A DNA stretch of 64,000 nucleotides. It comes from an uncultured Pseudoteredinibacter sp. (lineage in GTDB: Bacteria > Pseudomonadota > Gammaproteobacteria > Pseudomonadales > Cellvibrionaceae). A model generated the notes under the pieces. It was not told the DNA's origin and made no database searches. It was given only the letters and a program-made list of their open reading frames with translations. Position 1 is the stretch's first letter, and every line of letters begins with the position of its first letter. The DNA is taken from positions 400,162 through 464,161 of the forward strand of contig NZ_CANMSS010000003.1 in NCBI RefSeq assembly GCF_947500695.1, read 5' to 3'. Positions 21,070-29,584 of the stretch are shown in pieces. The position numbers were made by a program, and so were the translations under genes.

Positions 21070-21951
21070 ATGGCTAAATACCTACCCAGCACACAAGCTT
21101 TGCAATGTTTTGACGCCGTCGCTGAACTGCTCAGCGTAACCCGGGCCAGTCAGCGCTTAAATATGACTCAAAGCGCAGTAAGCCGACAGATAGCAGGGCT
21201 TGAGGCTGGGCTTTCGGTGCAATTATTTCGCCGAGAAAAGCAGCGTCTTTACCTCACGGAACGCGGGCGAGCCTACTGGGAAGAAGTTAGAGAGCTGTTG
21301 CGTCGATTGCATAATGCTTCCCAGCGCTTGCAGGGGAAGGTCTCTGGGCGGGTACGCTTGGGTGTTGAGCCTGCAATTGCTAGTCGCTGGCTGGTGCCTA
21401 GGCTGGCAGCTTTTAAACAGCGTCATCCTGAGCTTGATATTGAGCTGCAAACCGACTTGGAGGCTTTGTATTACGAGTCTGACAGTTATGATATTGCGAT
21501 TCTCTATGGCCTTGGGGAATGGCCTGATCTCGATGCTGAGTTTCTAATGGCCGATACCCTAGTGGCCGTTAGCTCGCCATCATTGCTGCAACAATTTGGC
21601 AAAATTCAGCGGCTTGAAGACAGTTTACGTTTCCCCTTACTGCATCACACCTCAAAGCCCTCATCCAGTGGAGCCTGGTTAAAATCTGCGGGCTTATCGG
21701 ATCATGATATTGACGCTTTGCCCGGATCGCGGCTGCAGAGTTTCAGTTTGATATCTCAGGTGGCTAGCGAAGGTTTGGGCTTGGCGATTTTGCCCGATTA
21801 TTTTGTGGCGGCCGACATTCAGGAGGGGAAATTGGTGCTTGCTTGTGATGAATCCTTGCCCTGCGAGGAGCGTTATTTTGTGGTACGCCCTAAAGGGCGC
21901 GGTGAGGATTTAGCTGTCGATGCGGTCAAACAATGGCTGCTGGGTTTGTAA
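21070..21951 (+). CDS. LysR-family transcriptional regulator
   Basis: This 293-residue regulator has an N-terminal winged helix-turn-helix (VTRASQRLNMTQSAVSRQIAGLE, about residues 22-44; only the start is needed to recognise it) and a LysR substrate-binding domain (about residues 90-290). The helix-turn-helix is of the GcvA-like subtype. It is divergent from aruI-aruH with a perfect dyad in the shared gap, so it probably controls that operon in response to arginine or 2-ketoarginine, and itself. In P. aeruginosa the aru transaminase genes are run by a two-component system, so a LysR controller would be a different solution. Confidence 0.88.
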   Translation: MAKYLPSTQALQCFDAVAELLSVTRASQRLNMTQSAVSRQIAGLEAGLSVQLFRREKQRLYLTERGRAYWEEVRELLRRLHNASQRLQGKVSGRVRLGVEPAIASRWLVPRLAAFKQRHPELDIELQTDLEALYYESDSYDIAILYGLGEWPDLDAEFLMADTLVAVSSPSLLQQFGKIQRLEDSLRFPLLHHTSKPSSSGAWLKSAGLSDHDIDALPGSRLQSFSLISQVASEGLGLAILPDYFVAADIQEGKLVLACDESLPCEERYFVVRPKGRGEDLAVDAVKQWLLGL

Positions 21952-22092
21952 GTACTGGCAAAACTGACCTTCCCAACTATGCTTATGGTTAAAATTAACA
22001 CTATGTATGCATAAATTCTTAGGCATTACCGCCGATACTGCTATGAACAAGACGCGTATTCAGTAAGAAGTGCATAGGGAAAAGGAAACAGC

Positions 22093-22809
22093 ATGAGCAG
22101 TTTAAGTCAGGTGAATGGCCAAGAGTCCAGCAACATCGTTGTGGGCCCAGAAGATATACTTTTAGAGCTGTGCGGCTCTGTTTCCACTGTATTAACAGCG
22201 GCTTGCCACAAGCCTGTGCGCCACGCGCAAATGATTCAATCCATCAAAACGACCAGCTTAAAGCCCGATATTTCTGGCTTTGTAGTATTTGAAGGTGGCT
22301 TTACCGGCTTGGTAGTGCTGAATTTCAGTGCGGCGGCGGCCATGGAAATCTATCAAGATTATATGGTCAGTATGGGTATGGATGAATCCAGCCTTGCTCT
22401 GCAGCACACTTCTGATGAGGTTTCCGATATTGTAGGTGAACTGATGAACCAGATCGTCGGTGACTTTATCAATAAAGTGAATATGCGCCTTCAAAGCTGC
22501 GTAGATCAAAGCCAGCCTAAGGTGCTGACATCCGGTCGTCAGTTAACAATTTCAATCGATGCTGGCTTACAAGAACCCGTCACCAAGCGCGTCGCGTTTT
22601 ACACCAATGGCAACAATACCTTCTACCTGGAATATTCCATGGATAATACGGAATTCGTCGCCACTAAAGATTATATCGCTGAAGATGCTCATGACCCTGA
22701 TGCGGTGATTGCGGGACATCAACGGGCGATTGAAAATGCCAAGATTACTTCGGTAAGCAGCAGTGGTAGCGATGACAGTGATGCGCTATTAAGTGAGCTG
22801 GGTTTATAA
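22093..22809 (+). CDS. CheC/CheX-type phosphatase-like protein (DUF3334)
   Basis: This 238-residue soluble protein resembles the gammaproteobacterial DUF3334 group. It contains the CheC/CheX/FliY phosphatase signature exactly as defined, (D/S)-x3-E-x2-N-x22-P: Asp112, Glu116, Asn119 and Pro142, in a segment beginning DIVGELMNQIVGD. In CheC and CheX the Glu and Asn remove the phosphate from CheY-P, so this protein is likely to dephosphorylate a response regulator. A CheX-like fold is consistent with the FVVFEGGFTGLVVL strand. It is monocistronic, with a good ribosome site (AAAAGGAAA). The partner regulator is unknown; the signalling cluster at 29.6-38.4 kb contains several receiver domains. 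Confidence 0.75.
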   Translation: MSSLSQVNGQESSNIVVGPEDILLELCGSVSTVLTAACHKPVRHAQMIQSIKTTSLKPDISGFVVFEGGFTGLVVLNFSAAAAMEIYQDYMVSMGMDESSLALQHTSDEVSDIVGELMNQIVGDFINKVNMRLQSCVDQSQPKVLTSGRQLTISIDAGLQEPVTKRVAFYTNGNNTFYLEYSMDNTEFVATKDYIAEDAHDPDAVIAGHQRAIENAKITSVSSSGSDDSDALLSELGL

Positions 22810-22834
22810 GTTGAGCTAAGTGACAAACTAGGGC

Positions 22835-23533
22835 TTAATCATTTTGTCTTTCGGTTGTTTGCCGAGTTTCTGAATCCTCTAGCCAATATGGATCTTCATC
22901 CAATTGGCTATCATCTTCCTCTTCCCATGAGTAGGTTTTACGTTCTGGAAGAGGGTCTTGGTGGCGCATAAGAAAAGCCATCAACACTCCCATCATCGCT
23001 CCAAACAAATGGAGCTCATAAGATATTCCGGGTTCGCCTGGAAAGATGCTCATTAGCATTCCACCATACAAAAAGAAGGCAATCATTAGCAGTGCGGTAG
23101 AGCGCTTGTCTCGTCTTAATAGGCCAATGATCAATAAATAGAAAAACAATCCATGGCTTAAACCACTGGCGCCAAAGTGAAAGCTATCGCGAGCGAAAAA
23201 CCAGGTGAGAATTCCAGAACCTAGCCAAATAACAACAAACGCATAGTAACGGCTGCGGGGGTACCCTAAATACAGGCCGGCAACTAGCACTAGCAGTGCC
23301 GATATATTATTGATTACATGCGACCAAGAACCATGTAATAGGGGCGCTAACAAAATGCCCAATAAACTGTCAGTTTCTCTAGGGTAAATGCCAAGCTTCG
23401 GCATGCTAATATGTAAAACTTGGCAAATGCCAAAAATTGCAACTAATGCCGCGCAAAACAAAACGCTGACTAATATAGCGGATACTATGCTGCTCGATGA
23501 AGTCTTGCGATTTGCGCTTGGATAGTCAGTCAT
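22835..23533 (-). CDS. Rhomboid-family intramembrane serine protease
   Basis: The protein is 232 residues from the ATG at 23533. A longer frame to 23689 would run into the divergent gene and lacks rhomboid features. It has six or so membrane segments, the HGSWSHVINN motif (His67, His72, Asn75) in the second, the catalytic serine Ser123 in HFGASGLSHG and its partner His175 in ELHLFGAMMG. It cleaves membrane proteins within the lipid bilayer. The acidic C-terminal tail (about residues 195-232) is cytoplasmic and not conserved in the family. Size and motifs resemble rhombosortase/GlpG-like enzymes, but no substrate with a matching tail was seen here. Confidence 0.88.
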   Translation of the reverse strand: MTDYPSANRKTSSSSIVSAILVSVLFCAALVAIFGICQVLHISMPKLGIYPRETDSLLGILLAPLLHGSWSHVINNISALLVLVAGLYLGYPRSRYYAFVVIWLGSGILTWFFARDSFHFGASGLSHGLFFYLLIIGLLRRDKRSTALLMIAFFLYGGMLMSIFPGEPGISYELHLFGAMMGVLMAFLMRHQDPLPERKTYSWEEEDDSQLDEDPYWLEDSETRQTTERQND

Positions 23534-23608
23534 ATTTCGCGATTTCACTCTCACTGTGAAAATAATTCGATAATCACCATAACAACAGTAACAAAAGACG
23601 AGATAAGT

Positions 23609-24292
23609 ATGAAGCAAGGCGAGTTTGAAAATAAAAGAGTGGTCGTTACCGATAGTGATAATTACATGGGGCCTGTAGCGGTAGAACACTTTCGATCATT
23701 GGGGGCTAGCGTCTTGGCTTGGTCTACAGCGCTGGATAGTAACGAGGCGGTAGATAAGCTAATGGCCGAAGCGGGCCAAACGGATATTTTGATTGCTAAC
23801 TTTGGTACTGAGCCTCGTCCAAATAAGGTCGAGAACATCACTGACGATGATTGGTTTTCCCTATGTGATGGTTTGCTGCATCCGTTTATGCGCGTGGTAC
23901 GTGCCTTTGCAGGTCAAATGAAATCGCGTGGGCAGGGTAAAATTGTTGGGATGACCAGCGCCTCTCCTTTACGAGCAATATACGGTGCAAGTGCTTACTC
24001 GGCCATGCGCGGAGCGCAAAACGCCTTTGTACGAGCCGCGGGCAGCGAGTTGGCGAGAGCTGGCGTACAGTTCAATGCAATCGCGCAAAACTATGTCGAA
24101 AATGATGCTTATTATCCGCTGGAGCGTCGCGAGAGTGAAAAGTTTAAAGAGGAGCTAAAACAAGTTCCAGCTGGGCGATGTGCTCCTGCTCAAGAAACCG
24201 CGAACTTAATGGCCTTTTTGGCTTCCGAAGATAATACTCATATTGTTGGGCAGGCGGTGCCATTTGCAGGTGGGTGGGCGACTAATACTTAG
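23609..24292 (+). CDS. Probable halohydrin dehalogenase (SDR superfamily)
   Basis: At first sight this 227-residue protein is an SDR, but both SDR hallmarks are altered in the way that defines halohydrin dehalogenases. The glycine-rich NAD motif is replaced by T-x4-Y-x-G (Thr14, Tyr19, Gly21 in TDSDNYMG), and the catalytic set is S-x12-Y-x3-R (Ser117, Tyr130, Arg134) instead of Y-x3-K. The segment around QNYVENDAYYP and the C-terminal FLASEDNTHIVGQ also match the HheA-G layout. Such enzymes convert vicinal haloalcohols to epoxides without a cofactor, and open epoxides with azide, cyanide or nitrite. It is monocistronic, divergent from the rhomboid gene and followed by a terminator. The natural substrate is unknown. 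Confidence 0.78.
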   Translation: MKQGEFENKRVVVTDSDNYMGPVAVEHFRSLGASVLAWSTALDSNEAVDKLMAEAGQTDILIANFGTEPRPNKVENITDDDWFSLCDGLLHPFMRVVRAFAGQMKSRGQGKIVGMTSASPLRAIYGASAYSAMRGAQNAFVRAAGSELARAGVQFNAIAQNYVENDAYYPLERRESEKFKEELKQVPAGRCAPAQETANLMAFLASEDNTHIVGQAVPFAGGWATNT

Positions 24293-24324
24293 TTAGCGTT
24301 TTGTTCGCTGAAATTAGTTAAACA

Positions 24325-24358
24325 AAAAACGGGCATAAATAATGCCCGTTTTTATTTT
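24325..24358 (+). terminator. Rho-independent terminator
   Basis: The stem AAAAACGGGCAT / ATGCCCGTTTTT with a five-base loop lies 33 bases after the halohydrin dehalogenase-like gene. The A- and T-flanks make it usable from both directions, which suits its place between convergent genes. Confidence 0.85.
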
Positions 24359-24430
24359 CGACTAACAATGGTCGGCTTCTTTAGCCAATCATTTGTGGCC
24401 TAAAGTGACTATTGCGTTATTTGTAGCAAT

Positions 24431-25570
24431 TTAAGCAAGAAGCAGTGGCGTCAAGCGTTTGCGGTGATAAGCCGAATCGCCATAATGTTGCTGGCTCCAT
24501 TGAGCACGGCGGATATACAGTTGGGCATCACACTCATAGGTAAAGCCCATACCACCATGAAATTGCACAGCGCGATCACCGGCAAACAGCAGGGCATCAT
24601 TAGCGCTGGCTTTCGACATGCGACAAGCAATCTCAGCATCACGAGTGATATCGCCTTGGCTATCGGCTAATAAAGTGGCTGCGTGGTAAACCTGTGAACG
24701 CGCAGCTTCCATCATATTCAGCATATCAACAGTAGGGTGCTTTAAGGCCTGATAAGAACCAATCAGCTTGTTAAACTGTTTGCGAGTATTTAAGTATTCA
24801 ACAGTTAGGTTTAAGCAAGCGGCTGCCGAACCGACGGACTCCGCAGCGATTAGTAAAGCGCCAATTAGCTTAACATCATCTAAAGCATTCGCAGCTGAGG
24901 ATGGCATAAGCTGCTCTTCGCTGATGCTGATATCGTTTAAGTTTACAATACCAGCACGTTTAGTTTCATCGATCAGCGTATGAGCTTCAACCGCAGAGTC
25001 AGCAAGTTGCGAGCGCTCTACAATCGCTAAGCGCTGTTGCTCGCCCTGTTGGCATAAAACAATAAATATCTCGGCCTGTGCGGCCGCTTCAACCAAAACT
25101 TTACGGCCATTTATTTTACCGTCGGCACTCAAACTGCATTTACTGACCTCCGCGCCCCAATCTTCATTGTCCAGCAGGGCAAGCGTCGCAACTGTGCCAT
25201 TGGCTATCATGGGTAGATAGCGAGATTTTTGTGCCTCGCTACCAGCGCGCTGAATTTGTTGTGCAGCTAAGGTACTGGCGAAGAAAGGTGTCGCCAATAA
25301 CTGACGTCCCATGCTTTCGGCGATTGGAATCAGGCAGTCTAAGCCTAAAGCAGAGCCGCCATGGGTTTCTTCGATACACATTCCTAACCAGCCAAGTTCA
25401 ACCATTTCTTGCCATATCTCAGCTTGAAAACCCGTCTCGCTATCAAGCAACTTTCTTACCGCTTCGATATAGGACTTATCTTGGCAAAAGCCACGGGCGG
25501 CTTCTTGAATCATTTGCTGATCTTCGCTGAAGCGCATATCGGTATTGGCTTCAATATTAATAAAAGTCAT
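24431..25570 (-). CDS. Acyl-CoA dehydrogenase, probable partner subunit
   Basis: This 379-residue flavoprotein has the acyl-CoA dehydrogenase fold. The C-terminal part is well conserved (RKQFNKLIGSYQALKH, and QFHGGMGFTYECDAQLY with a glutamate at the catalytic-base position). The middle domain is degenerate: the usual TEPxxGSD motif that holds FAD and substrate reads LDNEDWGAEVSK. This split of conserved features is typical of one half of an alpha/beta heteromeric enzyme, as known from steroid and branched side-chain degraders. Its likely partner is the next gene upstream, 38 bases away. CAGGA precedes the start. The substrate cannot be named. Confidence 0.82.
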   Translation of the reverse strand: MTFINIEANTDMRFSEDQQMIQEAARGFCQDKSYIEAVRKLLDSETGFQAEIWQEMVELGWLGMCIEETHGGSALGLDCLIPIAESMGRQLLATPFFASTLAAQQIQRAGSEAQKSRYLPMIANGTVATLALLDNEDWGAEVSKCSLSADGKINGRKVLVEAAAQAEIFIVLCQQGEQQRLAIVERSQLADSAVEAHTLIDETKRAGIVNLNDISISEEQLMPSSAANALDDVKLIGALLIAAESVGSAAACLNLTVEYLNTRKQFNKLIGSYQALKHPTVDMLNMMEAARSQVYHAATLLADSQGDITRDAEIACRMSKASANDALLFAGDRAVQFHGGMGFTYECDAQLYIRRAQWSQQHYGDSAYHRKRLTPLLLA

Positions 25571-25608
25571 TTTCGTATCCTGTGTTAGATGCTCACTGTT
25601 ATGGCTAC

Positions 25609-26811
25609 TTACTTCGGTAAGCCAAGAGCATGCTCAGCGATAATGTTTGCCTGTACCTGGCTGGTGCCGCCGCCAATGGTGGCTGAGAAGTTATTGAAAT
25701 AACCTCGTTGCCATTGGCCGCCTTCGATTGCCATATTGTCGCCAACATAAAGACCACCTTTGGCGCCCTGTAGGCTCACGGCGTATTGTCTGGCACGACG
25801 GAAAAGCTCGGTGGCGATTAGCTTGCCGCTAAGGGCCAGCGAAAATGGGTAATCGGTACAAAGCTCAGGAATTTCTCCGCGCTCTTTCATTAAGGCAAGA
25901 GACTTTTCTTCAATTAGAAATTGCACTAGCTGATCCTGCACAACGGGATCGTCTAATAGCGGCTTGCCATCACGCTGGATGGTTTTGCAGGTGTGTAGCA
26001 AATCTTCCATGGCAATTGGCAAGAATTTATAGGTACTTGCTTGGCCACCATGAACGCTGCGCTCATATTCCAAGGTGCGCATAGCTACTTTCCAGCCTTG
26101 GTTTTCTTCGCCCATTAAGCAGCTGGCAGGAATTCGCGCGTCGTCGAAGAAAGTTTGGCAGAAGCCATACTCGCCAGTAATCTTTTGAATCGGACTGGTG
26201 CTGATGCCATCGGCATGCATAGGCGATAAAAAGAATGATAGGCCGGCGTATTTGCTAGGTGCATCTGGATTGGTGCGTGCTAGCAAAATCATATATTTGG
26301 CATAGTTACCGAAAGTCGTCCAAATTTTACTGCCATTGATAATGTAGTCATCGCCGTCACGTACGGCACGGGTTTGGGCGTTGCCAAGATCCGAGCCATG
26401 ATCTGGCTCAGAGAAACCCTGACACCAAATATCATCGGCGGTTAAAATACCTTTGATGTATCTTTGCTTTTCTTCCTCTGTGCCCATATCCAAAATCAGT
26501 GGGCCGGCCCAGCCAAGGCCAATCACATTGAAAATGATTGGGGCTTTGTGGTTCATCAATTCTTCATCGACAATATTCTGATAAACCTGCGGCATACCGC
26601 CACCGCCATATTCTTTAGGCCAAGCCATGCCAAGATAACCAGCTTCGTAGACCTTTTTCTGCCATGCAATTAAAAACTCTAGCTGTTCTTCGCTACCGAC
26701 TTCCATAAAGGACTGTGGTAATAAGAAGCCGGGATCTTCGGGGATGTTGTTTATCAACCATTGGGAAATTTCAGCGCGAAAGGCATCCAAGGTCGTTGCA
26801 TCGGTTTGCAT
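25609..26811 (-). CDS. Acyl-CoA dehydrogenase, main subunit
   Basis: The protein is 400 residues, with the start placed at the ATG preceded by a perfect GGAGAAG site; a TTG four codons earlier overlaps that site. It has the FAD/substrate motif FSEPDHGSDLG (about residue 135), the WTTFGNYA segment that packs on FAD and a long helical C-terminal domain ending in GGGTSQVQ. It oxidises an acyl-CoA to the 2-enoyl-CoA and passes electrons to ETF. It lies between two other dehydrogenase genes on the same strand and probably forms a heteromer with the shorter, downstream one. Long variants of this sort handle bulky or branched acyl groups more often than plain fatty acids. Confidence 0.85.
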   Translation of the reverse strand: MQTDATTLDAFRAEISQWLINNIPEDPGFLLPQSFMEVGSEEQLEFLIAWQKKVYEAGYLGMAWPKEYGGGGMPQVYQNIVDEELMNHKAPIIFNVIGLGWAGPLILDMGTEEEKQRYIKGILTADDIWCQGFSEPDHGSDLGNAQTRAVRDGDDYIINGSKIWTTFGNYAKYMILLARTNPDAPSKYAGLSFFLSPMHADGISTSPIQKITGEYGFCQTFFDDARIPASCLMGEENQGWKVAMRTLEYERSVHGGQASTYKFLPIAMEDLLHTCKTIQRDGKPLLDDPVVQDQLVQFLIEEKSLALMKERGEIPELCTDYPFSLALSGKLIATELFRRARQYAVSLQGAKGGLYVGDNMAIEGGQWQRGYFNNFSATIGGGTSQVQANIIAEHALGLPK

Positions 26812-26830
26812 ATTCTTCTCCAAAATTCGC

Positions 26831-28006
26831 TTATAGCTGATACTGACGCGACGCTAAATCGCGCATAATTTCTTCTGAGCCACCGCCGATAGCATTGACT
26901 CGTACTTCTCGATAAATTCGCTCAGTTTTACAGCCGCGCAGATAAGAAGCGCCACCTAAAATCTGGCTGGCTTCTTTGGCGCAAAACTCCATGGTTTCAC
27001 TGGCCTGAACTTTCAGCAGGGCAATATCGCCAAAATCGCCGCGACCTCCAGAAAGCTCGCGGGTGACAACTTGAATATACGCCTGGGTAGCATTGATGCG
27101 TTGTTTCATTTCAGAAATTTTGTGACGAATGACCTGGTGCTTAGACAAAGGCTTGCCAAAAGTTTTACGATCTTTTGCCCAATTAACGGCTTCGTCCAAA
27201 CAACAGCGGGCACAGGCTTCCATATTGACGATCATCGCCATGCGTTCACTGTTAAAGTTATTCATGATGACAAGAAAGCCGTGTCCTTCTTCGCCAATCA
27301 AATGATCGGCAGGCACTTTAACGTTATCGTAATAAATGGTTGCAGTGTCAGAACACCACCAGCCTTGTTTCTTGTCTAGCGGTGTTCGGCTGACGCCTTC
27401 TAAATGGGTAGGAATTAGCAGCATAGAAACGCCCATTGGGCCTTCTTCGCCGGTGCGTACCGCAGTGCTTATCCAATCAGCGCCCATACCACCCGATATA
27501 AAGGTCTTGCTGCCGTTAACGATGTAGTAATCGCCTTCACGACGAGCGGTGGTTTTGATATTGGCAACATCCGAGCCGCCGCTGGGCTCAGTAATACCTA
27601 GTGAGATACGCTTCTCGCCGCTTAGTACTTTAGGGACCACTTCTTCTTTGATGTGCTCTTGAGAGAAATTCACCACTGGAGGTAAGCCGATGCCGTGGAC
27701 TAATAAGGTACTGGCGATGCCGCCCGCAGAGCCGATACGGCCTAGCTCTTCGTTTACAATTTGAGCGTGATAGAGATCGATTCCTTCACTAATGCCTCCG
27801 TACTGCTCGGGGTAGCCCAGCTGAAGTAGGCCCACATCGGCAGCCTTTTTCCACATTTCATCGGGAATCTTGCCAGCCTCATCCCAATCATCGAAGTAGG
27901 GGGCTACTTCACTATCAAGGAATTTACGCAATTGACTGCGCCAGGCCTCATGGTCCTCGGTGAGGAAGGGGTTGTGTAGGCGGGCGCTATCAAAATCTAG
28001 GGACAT
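26831..28006 (-). CDS. Acyl-CoA dehydrogenase
   Basis: This 391-residue enzyme has all standard motifs: GITEPSGGSDVANIKT for FAD and substrate (about residue 145), FISGGMGADW after it, and RQYQL at the C-terminus preceded by GGGSEEIMRDLASR. It is the best-conserved of the three and probably works as a homotetramer. Two ATGs are possible four codons apart; the second has GGAGAAG at the right distance and was chosen. It is the first gene of the three-dehydrogenase run, with spacings of 19 and 38 bases. Candidate AraC-type operators lie about 115-140 bases upstream of its start. Confidence 0.88.
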   Translation of the reverse strand: MSLDFDSARLHNPFLTEDHEAWRSQLRKFLDSEVAPYFDDWDEAGKIPDEMWKKAADVGLLQLGYPEQYGGISEGIDLYHAQIVNEELGRIGSAGGIASTLLVHGIGLPPVVNFSQEHIKEEVVPKVLSGEKRISLGITEPSGGSDVANIKTTARREGDYYIVNGSKTFISGGMGADWISTAVRTGEEGPMGVSMLLIPTHLEGVSRTPLDKKQGWWCSDTATIYYDNVKVPADHLIGEEGHGFLVIMNNFNSERMAMIVNMEACARCCLDEAVNWAKDRKTFGKPLSKHQVIRHKISEMKQRINATQAYIQVVTRELSGGRGDFGDIALLKVQASETMEFCAKEASQILGGASYLRGCKTERIYREVRVNAIGGGSEEIMRDLASRQYQL

Positions 28007-28119
28007 GGGCTTCTCCATTATTTCTTATCGTTGCTAGGCTGTAGTCACCGTAAAACCGGCCCGTCCTAGCTGTAGAACAATCAATCTTAGAGGGGCTGCA
28101 GGACCCTTGCATTGGAATT

Positions 28120-28148
28120 GGTGCCAGCCGATTTGGCATCGGTGCCAA
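28120..28148. promoter_or_regulatory. Candidate AraC-type operator upstream of the acyl-CoA dehydrogenase operon
   Basis: Two direct repeats of GGTGCCA start at 28120 and 28141, exactly 21 bases (two helical turns) apart, the usual spacing for tandem AraC-family half sites. The second is also part of an inverted repeat TTGGCA-TCGG-TGCCAA (28133-28148). The site sits between the araC-type gene and the operon it precedes. Confidence 0.55.
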
Positions 28149-28208
28149 TGCGAATAGATGCCCTTAAGCGGCTAAAGGGTAGCTTAGAAAATAGCTTAGG
28201 GTGATGGC

Positions 28209-29237
28209 CTAGAGTTTGTCGTCGCCATGCTGCTGAGCATAGTCTTTAGGAGAGATGCCATGCCAGCTTTTAAATGCGGTCGAAAAGGAAGAAGAGTCAG
28301 CATAGCCCAATAGAAAGGCTATCTCGGTAATGCCCATCTGTTGGTTTTTAAGTAGGCGCGAAGCGATCGCCGAACGAATATCCTGCACCTCATTTAAAAA
28401 GTGGGTGTTTCGCTCTGATAAGCGACGTTGCAGAGTGCGCCTAGAGATGCTCAGCTCTTCAGCAATACTATCGATACTCATCGCGCCACTTGGTAGAGCC
28501 TTGACGATAGAGCGGCGCATCTGGCGTAAGAAGCCGTCGCCACTATCGCGATCTACGGCGCCTAAGATATTTTCATGCAATCTTAAGGCGGCTTCATCTA
28601 GAGGTTTGACTAGGGGGTAGTCTAAAGCGGCAATATCGAAAAATAGGCCGCTAAAGCTCTGCTCAAAGAACAGTTGCTCACCAAATATTTGATGGTGCAG
28701 GCTAAGATCCACGGGTTCTGGGTAGGCGAAATAGGCCTTTTGTATTTTAACCGGCTGGATACAGACAGATTGCAGCAAGGATACTGAAGACGCCAGAATC
28801 ATATCGGCGAAATAGCGACCGCTGTGCTCATTATTGATCAGCGGGTTCCATTGGGTGCGAATGCTATCGCCTTCTCGAATTACCACTGATTCGCCGATAT
28901 CGCCCTGCATCTCCATAACACTGGGCATCATATTGAGCCATTGTCTAAGGTTGTCGCAAATTTTTGGCAAATACAGAATCAAAGAAACGAGATTGAGGTA
29001 GCTCACTCGCCCAACCAACAATCCTATATCTTCATTGCCACTCAGTTCCGCTAATCGTTTGGCCAGTTTATAAATAGCGGCAACGGGCATACGAAAATCA
29101 GGGTTTTCCAGCCACAGTGGGTCTAAGTCGCAATCGCTGATCAAGCGTTGGCGTGAAACTTCTAGACTGTCGGCAAGTTGCATAAATAGCAGCGCTTGGC
29201 GGCTGGATACCGTCCAGCTGGGGTCTATAGCGGTCAT
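28209..29237 (-). CDS. AraC-family transcriptional regulator
   Basis: This 342-residue protein has an N-terminal effector domain of the 'Arabinose_bd' type seen in OruR-, ArgR- and VqsM-like regulators (about residues 20-210) and a C-terminal pair of helix-turn-helix motifs (about residues 240-335), including SIAEELSISRRTLQRRL and GYADSSSFSTAFKSWHG. It lies directly upstream of, and on the same strand as, three acyl-CoA dehydrogenase genes. A tandem-repeat site lies in the gap between them, so it probably activates those genes in response to an acyl compound. The effector is inferred only from the neighbourhood. Confidence 0.85.
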   Translation of the reverse strand: MTAIDPSWTVSSRQALLFMQLADSLEVSRQRLISDCDLDPLWLENPDFRMPVAAIYKLAKRLAELSGNEDIGLLVGRVSYLNLVSLILYLPKICDNLRQWLNMMPSVMEMQGDIGESVVIREGDSIRTQWNPLINNEHSGRYFADMILASSVSLLQSVCIQPVKIQKAYFAYPEPVDLSLHHQIFGEQLFFEQSFSGLFFDIAALDYPLVKPLDEAALRLHENILGAVDRDSGDGFLRQMRRSIVKALPSGAMSIDSIAEELSISRRTLQRRLSERNTHFLNEVQDIRSAIASRLLKNQQMGITEIAFLLGYADSSSFSTAFKSWHGISPKDYAQQHGDDKL

Positions 29238-29584
29238 TAGCAGCCCAGCAGCAAGATGTTGTTTACTAAGTAGTCTGGGTAGCTCATAAGTTTTTCGCCA
29301 TTTGTCTGCCGTAGATTGGTAGGGCTTTGCGTGAGCCTAATATTCTCAAGCAAAATTGCTAGCCTGGTCAACAAAAAAACCCTTAAGGACAGCTAAATAT
29401 AATTACTTTGTCGCTAAATTGCATTCAGCGTTTGCTGGTCTAGTCTTCAATTTAAGGCGTCATAAAAATTAGCGTGTTAATTGCTATGACAGCTTTACAA
29501 CTATTTCTAAAAATTATTGAAAACTATAGGCACAAGTAGTGTGGCTGCATAGGCCTCGTGCAAAGGATTTGGGAAGGGTGTCAA
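29238..29584. other. Divergent intergenic region without a recognised gene
   Basis: These 347 bases, AT-rich in the middle, separate the leftward araC-type gene from the rightward signalling block and must hold both promoters. No convincing palindrome, terminator or small gene was found. Confidence 0.45.

Noticed and set aside
23534..23689. A longer rhomboid protein starting at 23689
   Set aside because: The extra 52 residues overlap the divergent halohydrin dehalogenase-like gene, lie ahead of the normal first membrane segment and look like non-coding translation.
23609..24292. Ordinary NAD(P)-dependent SDR oxidoreductase
   Set aside because: Neither the glycine-rich cofactor motif nor the catalytic lysine is present; both are replaced in the halohydrin dehalogenase pattern.
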